Source: Streptomyces sp. WM6378 (lineage in GTDB: Bacteria; Actinomycetota; Actinomycetes; Streptomycetales; Streptomycetaceae). Taken from it: a DNA stretch of 64,000 nt. A program made the position numbers and the translations under genes. The notes below the pieces were generated by a model. The model had not been told where the DNA came from and ran no database searches. It saw nothing but the letters and a program-made list of their open reading frames with translations. Location of the stretch: contig NZ_LGDD01000024.1 in NCBI RefSeq assembly GCF_001279695.1, forward strand, positions 62,001 through 126,000, written 5' to 3'. Shown one piece after another: positions 51,568 to 60,022 of this stretch. How positions within the stretch are numbered: position 1 is the stretch's first letter; the number at the start of each line of letters is the position of its first letter.

Positions 51568-53151
51568 CTACCAGCTGGTCTTGCGGTGCAGCTCCCACAT
51601 CTGCATGACGGTCTGCGGGTCCATGGCGCGCTCGCCGCCCGCGATGTCGTCGCTCGCCGCGATGTAGAGCTTGCCCTGCCACAGGGGCAGCAGCCGTACG
51701 TCGTCGACGAGGATGTCCTGGGCGCGCTCGAACTGCTTGCTCACCGCGCCCCGGTCGGAGATCTCGCGGGACTGCGGGATCAGCTGCGTGGTGATCTCGC
51801 GCGGATCGTAGGGCGTGCCGACCGCGTTCTCCTTGCCGACGAACGGCGCGATGAAGTTGTCCGGGTCGGGGAAGTCGGGGAACCAGCCGCGCCCGAAGAC
51901 GGGGAAGTCGCCGGCCTGGAAGCCCTCGGTGTACGTCTTCCAGGGCCGGCTGTTGAGCGTGATGTCGAAGAGGCCCGAGGAGTCGAGCTGCCGCTTGAGC
52001 TCCTGGAACTCCGCCGCCATGGAGGAGCCGTAGCGGTCGGTGGTGTACCAGAAGGTGAGCGGGACCGGGCCGGTGATGCCGGCCTTGCGCAGGATGTCCT
52101 TCGCCTTGGGGACGCTGGGCGAGCCGAAGGCGTCGAAGAAGCTGGTGGTGTGCCCGTTCACGCCGGTCGGGACCATGGAGTACAGCGGTTCGGCGGTGCC
52201 CTTGTAGACCTTGGCGACCAGGGCGTCGCGGTCGACGAGCTGGGCGACCGCGCGGCGTACGGCCGGGTTCGCGGCCTCGGGGTCCTTGGGGTTGAAGACG
52301 AGGAAGCGGATCTCGGTGCCGGTGTTCTCGACGAGTTCGAGCGGCTTGCCCGCGGCCTTCTCGTTGCGTACGTCCTCGACCTCGTCGGCGGTGATGCCTC
52401 GGTAGGTGACGTCGATCTGCTTGTCCTTGAGGGCGTCCACCATGGTCTTGGAATCGCGGAAGTAGCGGATGGTGACGCCGTCGTTCTTGCGCTGTGCGAA
52501 ACCCTGGTAGCTGTCGTTCTTCTTCAGGACCGCGCGGTCGCCCGCCTTGTACGAGTCGAGCGTGTACGGGCCCGAGCCGGTGAGCCCGCCGTCGTCGCGG
52601 AGCTTGTCGGCCGGGTACGCCTTGGGGTCCACGATCGACATGGCGGGCGCGCCGAGCACGTAGGGGAAGGTCGCGTCGGGCTTGTTGAGGTGGAAGGTGA
52701 CGGTCAGGTCGTTGTCGACGGTGACGTTGTCGAGGCTGGTGAGCAGCCCCTTCGGGCCCGCCTTCACATTGATCTTCACGATCCGGTCGATGGAGTACTT
52801 GACGGCGTTCGCGTCGAGCTTCGTTCCGTCGGAGAAGGTCATTCCCTTGCGCAATGTGCAGGTGAACGTGCGGCTCGACTTGTCCTGGAACTGGCAGGAC
52901 TGCGCGGCGTCGGGCTGCGGCGCGCTGCTGCCGGTCGGGAAGGCCACCAGAGTCTGGAAGACATTCCGGTACAACTCCCACGATCCGTCCCAGGACGCGG
53001 CCGGGTCGAGCGTGCTCGGTTCGCTTGTCGTCCCCACTGTTATCCCCTGCTGCGCCTGCGAACCGCCCCCCGAGAGCAGTCCGCAGCCGCCGAGCAGGGA
53101 TATGGACGCAAGGGCCGCCATGGTGCGCCGGCAGATGGTCCGTTTGAACAC
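51568..53151 (-). CDS. ABC transporter solute-binding lipoprotein (peptide/SBP family 5)
   Basis: A 527-residue lipoprotein with signal FKRTICRRTMAALASISLLG and lipobox LLGGC. It belongs to the SBP_bac_5 family: TVGTTSEPSTLDPAASWDG at the mature start and RKGMTFSDGTKLDANAVKYS in the middle. It should bind oligopeptides or similar for import. GTG at 53151 follows GAGGAG with suitable spacing. No permease or ATPase gene is adjacent, so it is an orphan receptor that must use distant transport parts. Confidence 0.87.
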   Translation of the reverse strand: MFKRTICRRTMAALASISLLGGCGLLSGGGSQAQQGITVGTTSEPSTLDPAASWDGSWELYRNVFQTLVAFPTGSSAPQPDAAQSCQFQDKSSRTFTCTLRKGMTFSDGTKLDANAVKYSIDRIVKINVKAGPKGLLTSLDNVTVDNDLTVTFHLNKPDATFPYVLGAPAMSIVDPKAYPADKLRDDGGLTGSGPYTLDSYKAGDRAVLKKNDSYQGFAQRKNDGVTIRYFRDSKTMVDALKDKQIDVTYRGITADEVEDVRNEKAAGKPLELVENTGTEIRFLVFNPKDPEAANPAVRRAVAQLVDRDALVAKVYKGTAEPLYSMVPTGVNGHTTSFFDAFGSPSVPKAKDILRKAGITGPVPLTFWYTTDRYGSSMAAEFQELKRQLDSSGLFDITLNSRPWKTYTEGFQAGDFPVFGRGWFPDFPDPDNFIAPFVGKENAVGTPYDPREITTQLIPQSREISDRGAVSKQFERAQDILVDDVRLLPLWQGKLYIAASDDIAGGERAMDPQTVMQMWELHRKTSW

Positions 53152-53282
53152 GTGCACGCTCCTCGATCGGCCATGGGTCGGCAGACCATACCGCAGTGCC
53201 CCGCTGGGTCGACCGACCGTCTCAGCAGGGCACGTTGGAATATTCAGGAGCAAATCCGCTCAGTTTTCGCGGACCTCCCGCG

Positions 53283-54044
53283 TCAGTGGACTCCGGCGTT
53301 CAGGAACAGCCCGCCGTCGACGACCAGCGTCTGTCCGGTGACCCAGTCCGACTGCTCGGAGGTGAGGAAGGCCGCCGCGCCGCCGATGTCGGCGGGCACG
53401 CCGAGCCGGCCGAGCGGGTAGGCCGCGGCGGCCTCCGCCTCGCGGCCCTCGTAGAGCGCCTGGGCGAACTTGGTCTTGATCACGGCCGGGGCGATCGCGT
53501 TGACCCGGACCACCGGCGCGAACTCGTGCGCCAGCTGGAGCGTCAGGTTGACCATGGCCGCCTTGCTCATGCCGTACGCGCCGATGAAGGGCGAGGCGGA
53601 GACGCCGGCGATGGAGGCGATGTTGACGATTGCGCCGCCGTTGTCCTTCTGCCAGGCCTTCCAGGTCTGCTGGGCGAAGCCGAGCGCGGAGATCACGTTC
53701 GTCTCGTACACCTTGCGCGCGACGTTCAGGTCGAGCTCGGCGATCGGGCCGAACACCGGGTTCGTGCCGGCGTTGTTGACCAGGAAGTCGACCCGGCCGA
53801 AGGCCTCCATGGTGCGCTCGACGACGGTGGCCTGGTGGACCTCGTCGGCGGCCTTGCCCGCGACGGCGATGACCCGGTCGGAGCCGAGCCGCTCGACGGC
53901 CTCCTTGAGGGCGTCCTCGCCGCGTCCGGTGATGCACACCCGGTCGCCGCGGGCGACGAGCGCCTCGGCGATGCCGTAGCCGATGCCGCGGCTGGCTCCG
54001 GTGACCAGGGCCACCTTGCCCGACAGTTCAGGAAGTTCAGTCAT
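53283..54044 (-). CDS. SDR family oxidoreductase
   Basis: A 253-residue short-chain dehydrogenase. The cofactor motif TGASRGIGYGIAEAL is at residues 15-29, NNAG at about 90, and the catalytic Ser-Tyr-Lys in IASIAGV and AYGMSKAAM (Tyr and Lys four apart). It follows the FabG-like gene by 17 bases in one operon. Likely a 3-ketoacyl reductase or related dehydrogenase; substrate unknown. Confidence 0.88.
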   Translation of the reverse strand: MTELPELSGKVALVTGASRGIGYGIAEALVARGDRVCITGRGEDALKEAVERLGSDRVIAVAGKAADEVHQATVVERTMEAFGRVDFLVNNAGTNPVFGPIAELDLNVARKVYETNVISALGFAQQTWKAWQKDNGGAIVNIASIAGVSASPFIGAYGMSKAAMVNLTLQLAHEFAPVVRVNAIAPAVIKTKFAQALYEGREAEAAAAYPLGRLGVPADIGGAAAFLTSEQSDWVTGQTLVVDGGLFLNAGVH

Positions 54045-54061
54045 GTCCCTTGCCCCTGGCC

Positions 54062-54823
54062 TTAGTTGAGCGGTCCGCCGGCCACGTACATGACCTGGCC
54101 GGAGACGAAGCCGGCGGCGTCGCCCGAGAAGAAGGCGATCGCGTTGGCGATGTCCTCGGGGAAGCCGACGCGCTGGACGGGGATCTGGGTGGCGGCCGCG
54201 GCCTGGAACTCCTCGAAGCCCATGCCGACCCGGGCGGCGGTCTGCGCGGTCATCTCGGTGACGATGAAGCCGGGGGCGACCGCGTTGGCGGTGATGCCGA
54301 ACTTGCCGAGCTCCTTGGCGAGGGTCTTGGTGAAGCCCTGCAGGCCGGCCTTGACGGCGGCGTAGTTGGCCTGGCCGCGGTTGCCGAGCGCGGAGGACGA
54401 GGAGAGCGAGACGATGCGGCCCCACTTGGCGTCCACCATGTGCTTCTGACAGGCCTTGGCCATCAGGAACGCGCCCTTGAGGTGCACGTTCATCACGGTG
54501 TCCCAGTCCGACTCGCTCATCTTGAAGAGGAGGTTGTCGCGCAGCACGCCCGCGTTGTTGACGAGGATGGTCGGCGCACCGAGCTCGGCCGCCACGCGCT
54601 CGACGGCCGCCTCCACCTGGGCGCTGTCCGACACGTCGCAGCCGACGGCGATGGCCCGGCCACCCGCCGCGGTGATCTTGTCGACGGTGTCCTTGCAGGC
54701 CGCCTCGTCGAGGTCGAGTACGGCGACGGCCCGGCCCTCGGCCGCAAGCCGGACGGCGGTCGCGGCGCCAATGCCCCGCGCCGCCCCGGTCACGATGGCG
54801 ACACGCTGCTCGGTGGTGGACAT
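54062..54823 (-). CDS. 3-oxoacyl-ACP reductase-like SDR (FabG family)
   Basis: A 253-residue SDR closest to FabG: TGAARGIGAATAVRL at the cofactor site, VNNAGVLRDNLLFKMSESDW, and the catalytic SLSSSSALGNRGQANYAAVKA with Ser, Tyr and Lys in place. This Asn-Tyr spacing is characteristic of 3-oxoacyl-ACP reductases. It is not in the main fatty acid operon, so it probably serves a special fatty acid or acyl-CoA pathway, possibly beta-oxidation. ATG at 54823 lies 37 bases downstream of a palindromic operator at 54861. It is first in a two-gene operon with the other SDR. Confidence 0.88.
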   Translation of the reverse strand: MSTTEQRVAIVTGAARGIGAATAVRLAAEGRAVAVLDLDEAACKDTVDKITAAGGRAIAVGCDVSDSAQVEAAVERVAAELGAPTILVNNAGVLRDNLLFKMSESDWDTVMNVHLKGAFLMAKACQKHMVDAKWGRIVSLSSSSALGNRGQANYAAVKAGLQGFTKTLAKELGKFGITANAVAPGFIVTEMTAQTAARVGMGFEEFQAAAATQIPVQRVGFPEDIANAIAFFSGDAAGFVSGQVMYVAGGPLN

Positions 54824-54860
54824 GCTGTTCTCCTCGCCCTGGGATCCGCGGCCCTCAGTC

Positions 54861-54878
54861 ACTGAGCAACCGCTTAGT
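54861..54878. promoter_or_regulatory. palindromic operator upstream of the SDR operon
   Basis: ACTGAGCAACCGCTTAGT is an 18-base near-palindrome (ACTRAGC-N4-GCTYAGT with one imperfect pair at each arm). It lies upstream of the fabG-like start. Motifs of the TAAGC-N4-GCTTA type are typical of TetR-family fatty-acid regulators. The regulator gene is not adjacent. Confidence 0.55.
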
Positions 54879-54971
54879 AGCTTCAGCAGTCGAGACGCTA
54901 GAAGCCCTGGCACCCGGTGTCAACGGCCCACGGATCCCCCGGCGCATGTCACACCCCCCGCCGGGCGGAAA

Positions 54972-55355
54972 TCAGCGCACCAGGAGGTCGAGCAGCCGCT
55001 CGGCCTCGGCCGCCGGATCGGCGGTCAGGCCGGTGTGCACCGGGCCCGGCTGGACGACCGTGGAGCGCGGCGCGATCAGCCACCGGAAGCGGCGGCCGGC
55101 GTCGTCACCCGCCGCCTGTCCGGCTCCCTCGCCGCCGCCGCAGACGCCCTCGACGGCGCGCAGCGCGGCCCGCACGCCCACGACGTCCGCGGCCGGGTCG
55201 AGCGCCTTCAGCTTCGCCTCGTCCAGATGGGTGCGGGCCGCGACGAAGGAGTGGGCGCGGCAATAGACCAGCACGCCGGCGTTGAAACATTCACCGCGCT
55301 CGACGCGTGGCACCACGCGCAGCAGCGCGTACTCGAAGACATCGCGCTTGCTCAA
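54972..55355 (-). CDS. DUF3037 family protein
   Basis: A 127-residue protein of the DUF3037 family (KRDVFEYALLRVVPRVERGE, then CFNAGVLVYCRAHSFVAART). It overlaps the HipA-like kinase by ATGA and is translated directly after it. Such adjacent pairs recur in bacteria, suggesting the two proteins act together. Biochemical function is unknown. Confidence 0.82.
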   Translation of the reverse strand: MSKRDVFEYALLRVVPRVERGECFNAGVLVYCRAHSFVAARTHLDEAKLKALDPAADVVGVRAALRAVEGVCGGGEGAGQAAGDDAGRRFRWLIAPRSTVVQPGPVHTGLTADPAAEAERLLDLLVR

Positions 55356-56215
55356 CGGTCGGCATCCTTCTCGCGGCTCTTGCTGTTCTTGGTGGGGTGC
55401 GGCCAGGGCTTGGCGTGCTCGGTCAGCCAGCCCGGGGGCTGCGGCGCCTTTGTCTTCACCGGGGCGTCAAACGTGATCCGCTCGTGAATGTCGGCGGACC
55501 GGGCGAGCAGCGGTTCGACATAGGCGCGGCGCAGCGCGTCGGTGGTGTCGAACCCGGGCTCGTCGACCAGCCACTCGCAGGGCACCAGGGCCGCGACCTC
55601 GGTCAGGAGCTCCTCGGTGACCAGCGGCGCGAGCTCGGCGGCAGCGGCGGCGATGTCGGGCCCGAACGGCGCGAGCGCGTGGTCGGAGGCGTTGTACGGC
55701 TTGGCGGCCGACGCCGCGGCGCCGGGCCAGTTGTGGTGCCAGATCATCGTGGCCCCGTGGTCGATGAGCCACAGGTCGCCGTGCCAGACCAGCATGTTGG
55801 GGTTGCGCCACGAGCGGTCGACGTTGTTGATCAGCGCGTCGAACCAGACGACCTTGCCGGCCTCCACCGCGTCCACCTGGTAGGCGAGCGGGTCGAAGCC
55901 GAGCGAGCCGGGCAGGTAGTCCATCCCGAGGTTGAGGCCGCCGCTCGCCTTGAGCAGCTCCTGCACCTCCTGGTCGGGCTCGGACAGGCCGATGACCGGG
56001 TCGAGCTGGATGGTGACCAGTTCCGGGACTCGCAGCCCGAGCCGCCGGCCGAGCTCGCCGCAGATGACCTCCGCGACGAGCGTCTTGCGGCCCTGGCCGG
56101 CCCCGGTGAACTTCATGACGTACGTTCCGAGATCGTCGGCCTCGACGATGCCCGGAAGCGATCCGCCCTCACGCAACGGCGTGACGTACCGGGTCGCGAC
56201 GACCTCATTCAACAT
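55352..56215 (-). CDS. HipA-like kinase family protein
   Basis: A 287-residue protein related to the HipA/PI3-like kinase fold. The catalytic loop reads ALINNVDRSWRNPNML, with N131, D133, R134 and N138, and the metal-binding motif IDHGA has D152. MKFTGAGQGRKTLVAEVICG near residue 34 resembles the phosphate-binding segment. It lacks the DNA-binding partner HipB nearby and is coupled instead to DUF3037. Thus it is probably not a classical HipBA toxin, and its substrate is unknown. Confidence 0.78.
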   Translation of the reverse strand: MLNEVVATRYVTPLREGGSLPGIVEADDLGTYVMKFTGAGQGRKTLVAEVICGELGRRLGLRVPELVTIQLDPVIGLSEPDQEVQELLKASGGLNLGMDYLPGSLGFDPLAYQVDAVEAGKVVWFDALINNVDRSWRNPNMLVWHGDLWLIDHGATMIWHHNWPGAAASAAKPYNASDHALAPFGPDIAAAAAELAPLVTEELLTEVAALVPCEWLVDEPGFDTTDALRRAYVEPLLARSADIHERITFDAPVKTKAPQPPGWLTEHAKPWPHPTKNSKSREKDADR

Positions 56216-56305
56216 TTTCCCGGGCCATCCATCTCTTTGGCGTTCTCTTTGGGCGTTGCAATCAACGGCATGCTTGGGGAGTAGTTACTGCGGGGCCCCG
56301 TGGAC

Positions 56306-56689
56306 TCAGTGGAGGCAGAGGCAGAACGGATGGCCGGCCGGGTCCGCGTAGACCCGCCAGTTGGCCTCCGGGCGAAGCTGGTCCGTCCGCTCAAGGACGG
56401 TCGCGCCGAGGGCGAGCGCCCGCTTCTCCTCCCCTTCCAGGTCGTCCACGTCGAAGTCCAGGTGGATCTGCTGCGGGTGCTGCTGGCTGGGCCATTCGGG
56501 CGGCCGGTAGCCGTCCACCCGCTGGCAGGCCAGCGGCGTTCCCTCGAACCCGTACACCTCGACCCAGTCGGAATCCCCCGAGTCCGCGACCACCCGGCCG
56601 CCGAGCAGGTCCGCGTAGAACTCCGCGAGCCGTACCGGATCGGCGCAGTCAAGGGCGACCGCCTGCAGCTTTCGAATCACTTCCGACAC
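56306..56689 (-). CDS. VOC superfamily protein (glyoxalase/bleomycin-resistance fold)
   Basis: A 127-residue small metalloprotein-fold domain. The two beta-alpha-beta units are seen as LQAVALDCADPVRLAEFYAD and PQQIHLDFDVDDLEGEEKRA, with HPFCLCLH at the end. The His and Glu/Asp ligand positions of VOC proteins are plausible but not provable by eye. Could be a dioxygenase, isomerase or antibiotic-binding protein. Confidence 0.82.
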   Translation of the reverse strand: MSEVIRKLQAVALDCADPVRLAEFYADLLGGRVVADSGDSDWVEVYGFEGTPLACQRVDGYRPPEWPSQQHPQQIHLDFDVDDLEGEEKRALALGATVLERTDQLRPEANWRVYADPAGHPFCLCLH

Positions 56690-57013
56690 CCCTCGTCCCT
56701 GGACGGTTTCAGCGACTCCCCCGTACGAGAGGGTCGCACCCGAGCAACCGTACGCGGTTCCTCGGCCGGGCTGCGGCGGGGTGACGGCGAGTGGCGCCGG
56801 TCGGTGCTGCGACTGGAGCGGGCGGCACGCTCGATCAGAGGGGGCCTGCCGGAATGGAGCGTCCGTCTCGCAACTCCCGGCTCAACAGCCGTCAGCCATA
56901 AGAAAGTTCGGCCATCGCGGCCATTACGACAACAGTCACCGGCACACCCCGGCCCACACCAATTTCCTGCGAATCAGCCCTGTTTGACAAATCTCAGCCG
57001 GAGCAGGGAAGAT

Positions 57014-57050
57014 CATTAAGTAAAGGTGCAGACCATTAAGGAATCGTTAG
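57014..57050 (+). promoter_or_regulatory. direct heptamer repeats upstream of the SARP gene
   Basis: CATTAAG occurs at 57014 and again at 57034, and TCGTTAG follows at 57044, so starts are 20 and 10 bases apart. SARP proteins bind direct heptamer repeats spaced by about one helical turn. This could be a self-regulation site. Confidence 0.35.
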
Positions 57051-57238
57051 GGTAACGCGTCCGTAGTGTCGTGAATGCGGTGATGCCTGGAGACCCGGCC
57101 GCCGACGCGCTGTGGGAATCATCACGCGCAGCGGAACCTGAATGACTCGTTCGTTCGCCGGTGTGTCCCAGGTGACCACATTGATCGCAGATCCGACCCA
57201 GGCCCCCGGTGGGCGCATCCCGCGCACGCACACTCCCG

Positions 57239-57256
57239 GCACCGGAATTCCGGTGC
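57239..57256. promoter_or_regulatory. 18-base perfect palindrome upstream of the SARP gene
   Basis: GCACCGGAATTCCGGTGC is exactly self-complementary and ends 52 bases before the SARP start. A perfect palindrome of this length close to a pathway activator is a strong operator candidate, for example for a TetR-type or gamma-butyrolactone-type repressor. Confidence 0.5.
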
Positions 57257-57308
57257 TGGTCACCGATGGGCCGCCACGGGTCTACGGGCGCCAACGGGAG
57301 GGGTATTG

Positions 57309-58079
57309 GTGCTGATCAACGTTCTTGGTCCGTTGACGGTCGAGTACGGGGGGAAAACACATCGGATCCGGGCGAAGAAAATCCGGACCGTGTTCGCCGT
57401 CCTGGCTCTGAACGCGGGTCGCACGGTCTCGTGGGACACGCTCGTCGACGAACTCTGGCCCGACAAGGACCTGGAGAATTCGAGAAACGCCCTGCATGCC
57501 ACCACGGCGAGGCTACGAAAACTCATGGACGGCTGGGATCTCGACGCGAAGCCCAATGAGCTGGTGCGCACCACGGGCAGCAGCTACATGCTGGACATCC
57601 CGCAGGCCTCGACCGACGCCGCTCAATTCCTGAAATTCGCGGCCCAGGGTTCCGAATTGCTGCGGGACCAGCCGGTCCGCGCCGAGGAATTGCTGCACCA
57701 GGCGCTGAGCCTGTGGCGGGGACCCGCGCTTCTGGACGCGGGGGACGGCCTGTTGTGCCAGTCCACCGCCGCCCAGTTGGAAGAGCGGCTGATGTCGCTG
57801 CGCGAAGACCTCATCGTGGTCAAACTCAATACCGGCGGGGAACGCGAGGCGATCTCCGAACTCCGGGAACTGGTCGTCCAGCATCCCGGGCGCGAGCGAT
57901 TCAGCGAGCAGCTCATGGTGGCCCTTTACCGGTGCGGGCGCCAGAGCGAGGCGCTCGACGTCTACCAACGGACCCGGGACTGGCTTTCGGCCGAACTGGG
58001 TCTCGACGTCGGCCGTTCGCTGCGCAAGCTGTACCAGGACATCCTCTCCCAGGACCCGCTCCTGGACGCCAAGGCCTGA
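57309..58079 (+). CDS. SARP/AfsR family pathway activator
   Basis: A 256-residue Streptomyces antibiotic regulatory protein. The N-terminal OmpR-like winged helix begins LINVLGPLTVEYGGKTHRIR and includes TVSWDTLVDELWPDK; the BTAD all-helical domain includes LREDLIVVKLNTGGEREA and HPGRERFSEQLMVALYRCGR. SARPs activate biosynthetic clusters. GTG at 57309 is preferred over TTG at 57306 because GGGAGGGG lies 5 bases before it. It converges with the exporter operon of the adjacent NRPS cluster and is the likely activator. Confidence 0.9.
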   Translation: MLINVLGPLTVEYGGKTHRIRAKKIRTVFAVLALNAGRTVSWDTLVDELWPDKDLENSRNALHATTARLRKLMDGWDLDAKPNELVRTTGSSYMLDIPQASTDAAQFLKFAAQGSELLRDQPVRAEELLHQALSLWRGPALLDAGDGLLCQSTAAQLEERLMSLREDLIVVKLNTGGEREAISELRELVVQHPGRERFSEQLMVALYRCGRQSEALDVYQRTRDWLSAELGLDVGRSLRKLYQDILSQDPLLDAKA

Positions 58080-58092
58080 TGAATGGAGCCCA

Positions 58093-58116
58093 ACTCCCCC
58101 GATGTTTGGGGGGAGT
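58093..58116. terminator. hairpin after the SARP gene
   Basis: ACTCCCCC (58093-58100) pairs with GGGGGAGT (58109-58116), loop GATGTTTG. It lies 13 bases past the SARP stop and about 86 bases beyond the end of the convergent permease gene. Confidence 0.5.
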
Positions 58117-58160
58117 CGGGCACCCGCAGCGACTGTTTCCTGGTCGCCGTTGTACGAACT

Positions 58161-58201
58161 GGGGCCTGCCGGAACACCTTCCGGCAGGCCCCCTCGCTTT
58201 T
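58161..58201 (+). terminator. intrinsic terminator of the SARP gene
   Basis: GGGGCCTGCCGGAA (58161-58174) pairs perfectly over 14 bases with TTCCGGCAGGCCCC (58179-58192), loop CACC, and is followed by CTCGCTTTT. This is a textbook Rho-independent terminator on the forward strand, directly before the convergent permease stop. Confidence 0.85.
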
Positions 58202-58202
58202 C

Positions 58203-59024
58203 TCAGCCCGCCTCGCGGTACGCCCGCAGGCTCAGCGGCACGCACAGCGCGAGCAGCGCCGCCAGCGTGCCGAACGCGACCAGGAGCGGGTGCTCCGCGG
58301 GGAAGCCGCCGCCCGTGACCACCGGGTTTCCCCACAGCGTCCGGCAGGCGGTGACCACCGAGCTGACCGGGTTCCACTCGGCGAGCGGCCGGATCCAGGA
58401 CGGCAGGCCCTGGACCGAGAAGAAGGCGTTCGACAGGAACGAGAAGGCGACCAGCACGATCGCGCCCAGTGAATCGATCGCCTCCGGCGTGCGCATGAGC
58501 AGGCCGATCAGCACGCCGAGCCACAGCATCGCGTAGATGAACCCCACGATCAGCGCGAACCCGGCCACGACCGACAGCGTCCCGGTGTGCGGGCGCCAGC
58601 CGACGACCAGGCCCACCGACATGACGATGCCCAGGCCCAGTACGGAGACGATCAGGTCGGAGAGCGTCTGGCCGAAGAGCACCGAGCCGCGAGAGACGGG
58701 CAGTGACCGGAACCGGTCGACCAGGCCGCCGCGCAGGTCCATGCAGACGCCGATGGCGGTGGGACCGATGCTGGCGAGGCCGACCTGCACGGCGACCCCG
58801 GCCATCAGGTACTCCTCGTACGCACCGCTGCCGGGTACCGAGATGGAGTCCCTGAACAGGTAGCCCACCGCGATCAGCAGCACCAGCGGGTTCAGCGTGA
58901 TGCCGAGGAACTTGCCCGGCGCCCTGCGCAGGTGCAGCAGGTGCCGCCCGGCGAGCGCGAACGTATCGGCGAGGCCCACGGCCAGTCCGCTCAACGGGCG
59001 GGCCGGGAGGCTCAGTTCACTCAT
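58203..59024 (-). CDS. ABC-2 type transporter permease (DrrB-like)
   Basis: A 273-residue membrane protein with about six hydrophobic segments and the ABC-2 signature FLSNAFFSVQGLPSWIRPLAEWNPVSSV (quoted in part), as in the daunorubicin exporter DrrB. It pairs with the ATPase upstream, overlapping it by 8 bases (ATGAGTGA), and is the last gene of the NRPS operon visible here. It probably exports the peptide product or gives self-resistance. Confidence 0.9.
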   Translation of the reverse strand: MSELSLPARPLSGLAVGLADTFALAGRHLLHLRRAPGKFLGITLNPLVLLIAVGYLFRDSISVPGSGAYEEYLMAGVAVQVGLASIGPTAIGVCMDLRGGLVDRFRSLPVSRGSVLFGQTLSDLIVSVLGLGIVMSVGLVVGWRPHTGTLSVVAGFALIVGFIYAMLWLGVLIGLLMRTPEAIDSLGAIVLVAFSFLSNAFFSVQGLPSWIRPLAEWNPVSSVVTACRTLWGNPVVTGGGFPAEHPLLVAFGTLAALLALCVPLSLRAYREAG

Positions 59025-60018
59025 GGGGCACAGCCTTCGGATCGGGGCTCTCGGAACGTACGAGGTTGTCGGGGCCCGCCGGTCGGTCGGTGAGCTGGAA
59101 GAACACGTCGTCGAGGGTGGGACGGCGCAGCTCGAAGTCCACGACGTCCACGCCCGCGTCGCCAAGGGCGGTCGCGACCGCGGCCAGGCTGCGCAGACCG
59201 GAGTCGAGCTGGACCGAGATGCTCCGGCCCTTCGGATCCACCACCGGTTCGGCGGAGGCGATCGCGGACACCGCCGACAGGGCGGCGGGCAGGGCGTCCT
59301 GACGGGTCACCGAGACTTCCAGGCGTTCGGTACCGACCTTGCGTTTCAGCTCGGCCGGTGTGCCCGCCGCGATGACCCTTCCCTGGTCGATGACCACGAT
59401 CTGGTCGGCGAGGAAGTCCGCCTCCTCCAGGTACTGCGTGGTCAGCAGCACCGTAATGCCGTCGGCGACCAGTTCGCGCACCACGTTCCACAGCACCATG
59501 CGGCTCGTCGGGTCGAGGCCGGTGGTCGGCTCGTCGAGGAACAGCACGGGCGGCCGGGCGATGATGCAGGTGGCCAGGTCGAGACGGCGGCGCATGCCGC
59601 CCGAGTAGGTGCCCGCCGGGCGGTCGGCGGCGGCCGTCAGCTCGAACCGTTCCAGTAGTTCGTCGGCACGCTGCCGGGCCCCGCGCCGCCCCTGCCGCAG
59701 CAGGCGGCCGAGCAGCACGAGGTTCTCCCGGCCGGTGAGCAGTTCGTCGACGGCGGCGTACTGGCCGGCGAGGCCGATCCTGCGCCGTACCTCCTTGCTC
59801 TGCTCGACCACGTCGTATCCGGCGACCGTCGCATGTCCGGCGTCCGGCTTCAGCAGGGTGGCGAGGACCCGCACGGTCGTTGTCTTGCCGGCCCCGTTGG
59901 GGCCGAGCACGCCGAGCACGGAGCCCGTCGCGACCGACAGATCCACCCCTCGCAGCGCGGTGTGGCCCTTGTACCGCTTCTCCAGTCCCTCCGCGTAGAC
60001 CGCGGTGTCCGTCGCCAC
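59017..60018 (-). CDS. ABC transporter ATP-binding protein (DrrA-like)
   Basis: A 333-residue ABC ATPase: Walker A GPNGAGKTTT near residue 39, signature YSGGMRRRLDLA near 138, Walker B VLFLDEPTTGLDP near 158, and a C-terminal DrrA-type extension ending in DDVFFQLTDRPAG. It powers the permease DrrB-like partner. It starts 4 bases after mbtH, so NRPS, mbtH, ATPase and permease form one operon. Confidence 0.93.
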   Translation of the reverse strand: MATDTAVYAEGLEKRYKGHTALRGVDLSVATGSVLGVLGPNGAGKTTTVRVLATLLKPDAGHATVAGYDVVEQSKEVRRRIGLAGQYAAVDELLTGRENLVLLGRLLRQGRRGARQRADELLERFELTAAADRPAGTYSGGMRRRLDLATCIIARPPVLFLDEPTTGLDPTSRMVLWNVVRELVADGITVLLTTQYLEEADFLADQIVVIDQGRVIAAGTPAELKRKVGTERLEVSVTRQDALPAALSAVSAIASAEPVVDPKGRSISVQLDSGLRSLAAVATALGDAGVDVVDFELRRPTLDDVFFQLTDRPAGPDNLVRSESPDPKAVPHE

Positions 60019-60022
60019 GCGG

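Larger units (their letters stand above)
56690..57308. other. 619-base regulatory region upstream of the SARP gene
   Basis: No convincing gene. It contains TTGACA at 56984 as a possible -35 (with GAAGAT 18 bases later), direct heptamer repeats at 57014-57050 and an 18-base perfect palindrome at 57239. A 57-codon frame (57142-57315) starting MTRSFAGVSQVTTLIADPTQ overlaps the SARP start but has weak coding signals. Base composition is less GC-rich than neighbours, as usual for promoters. Confidence 0.6.

Noticed and set aside
55352..56215. Naming the kinase a HipBA toxin
   Set aside because: No HipB-like DNA-binding gene is adjacent and the partner is DUF3037, so a classical toxin-antitoxin call is not supported.
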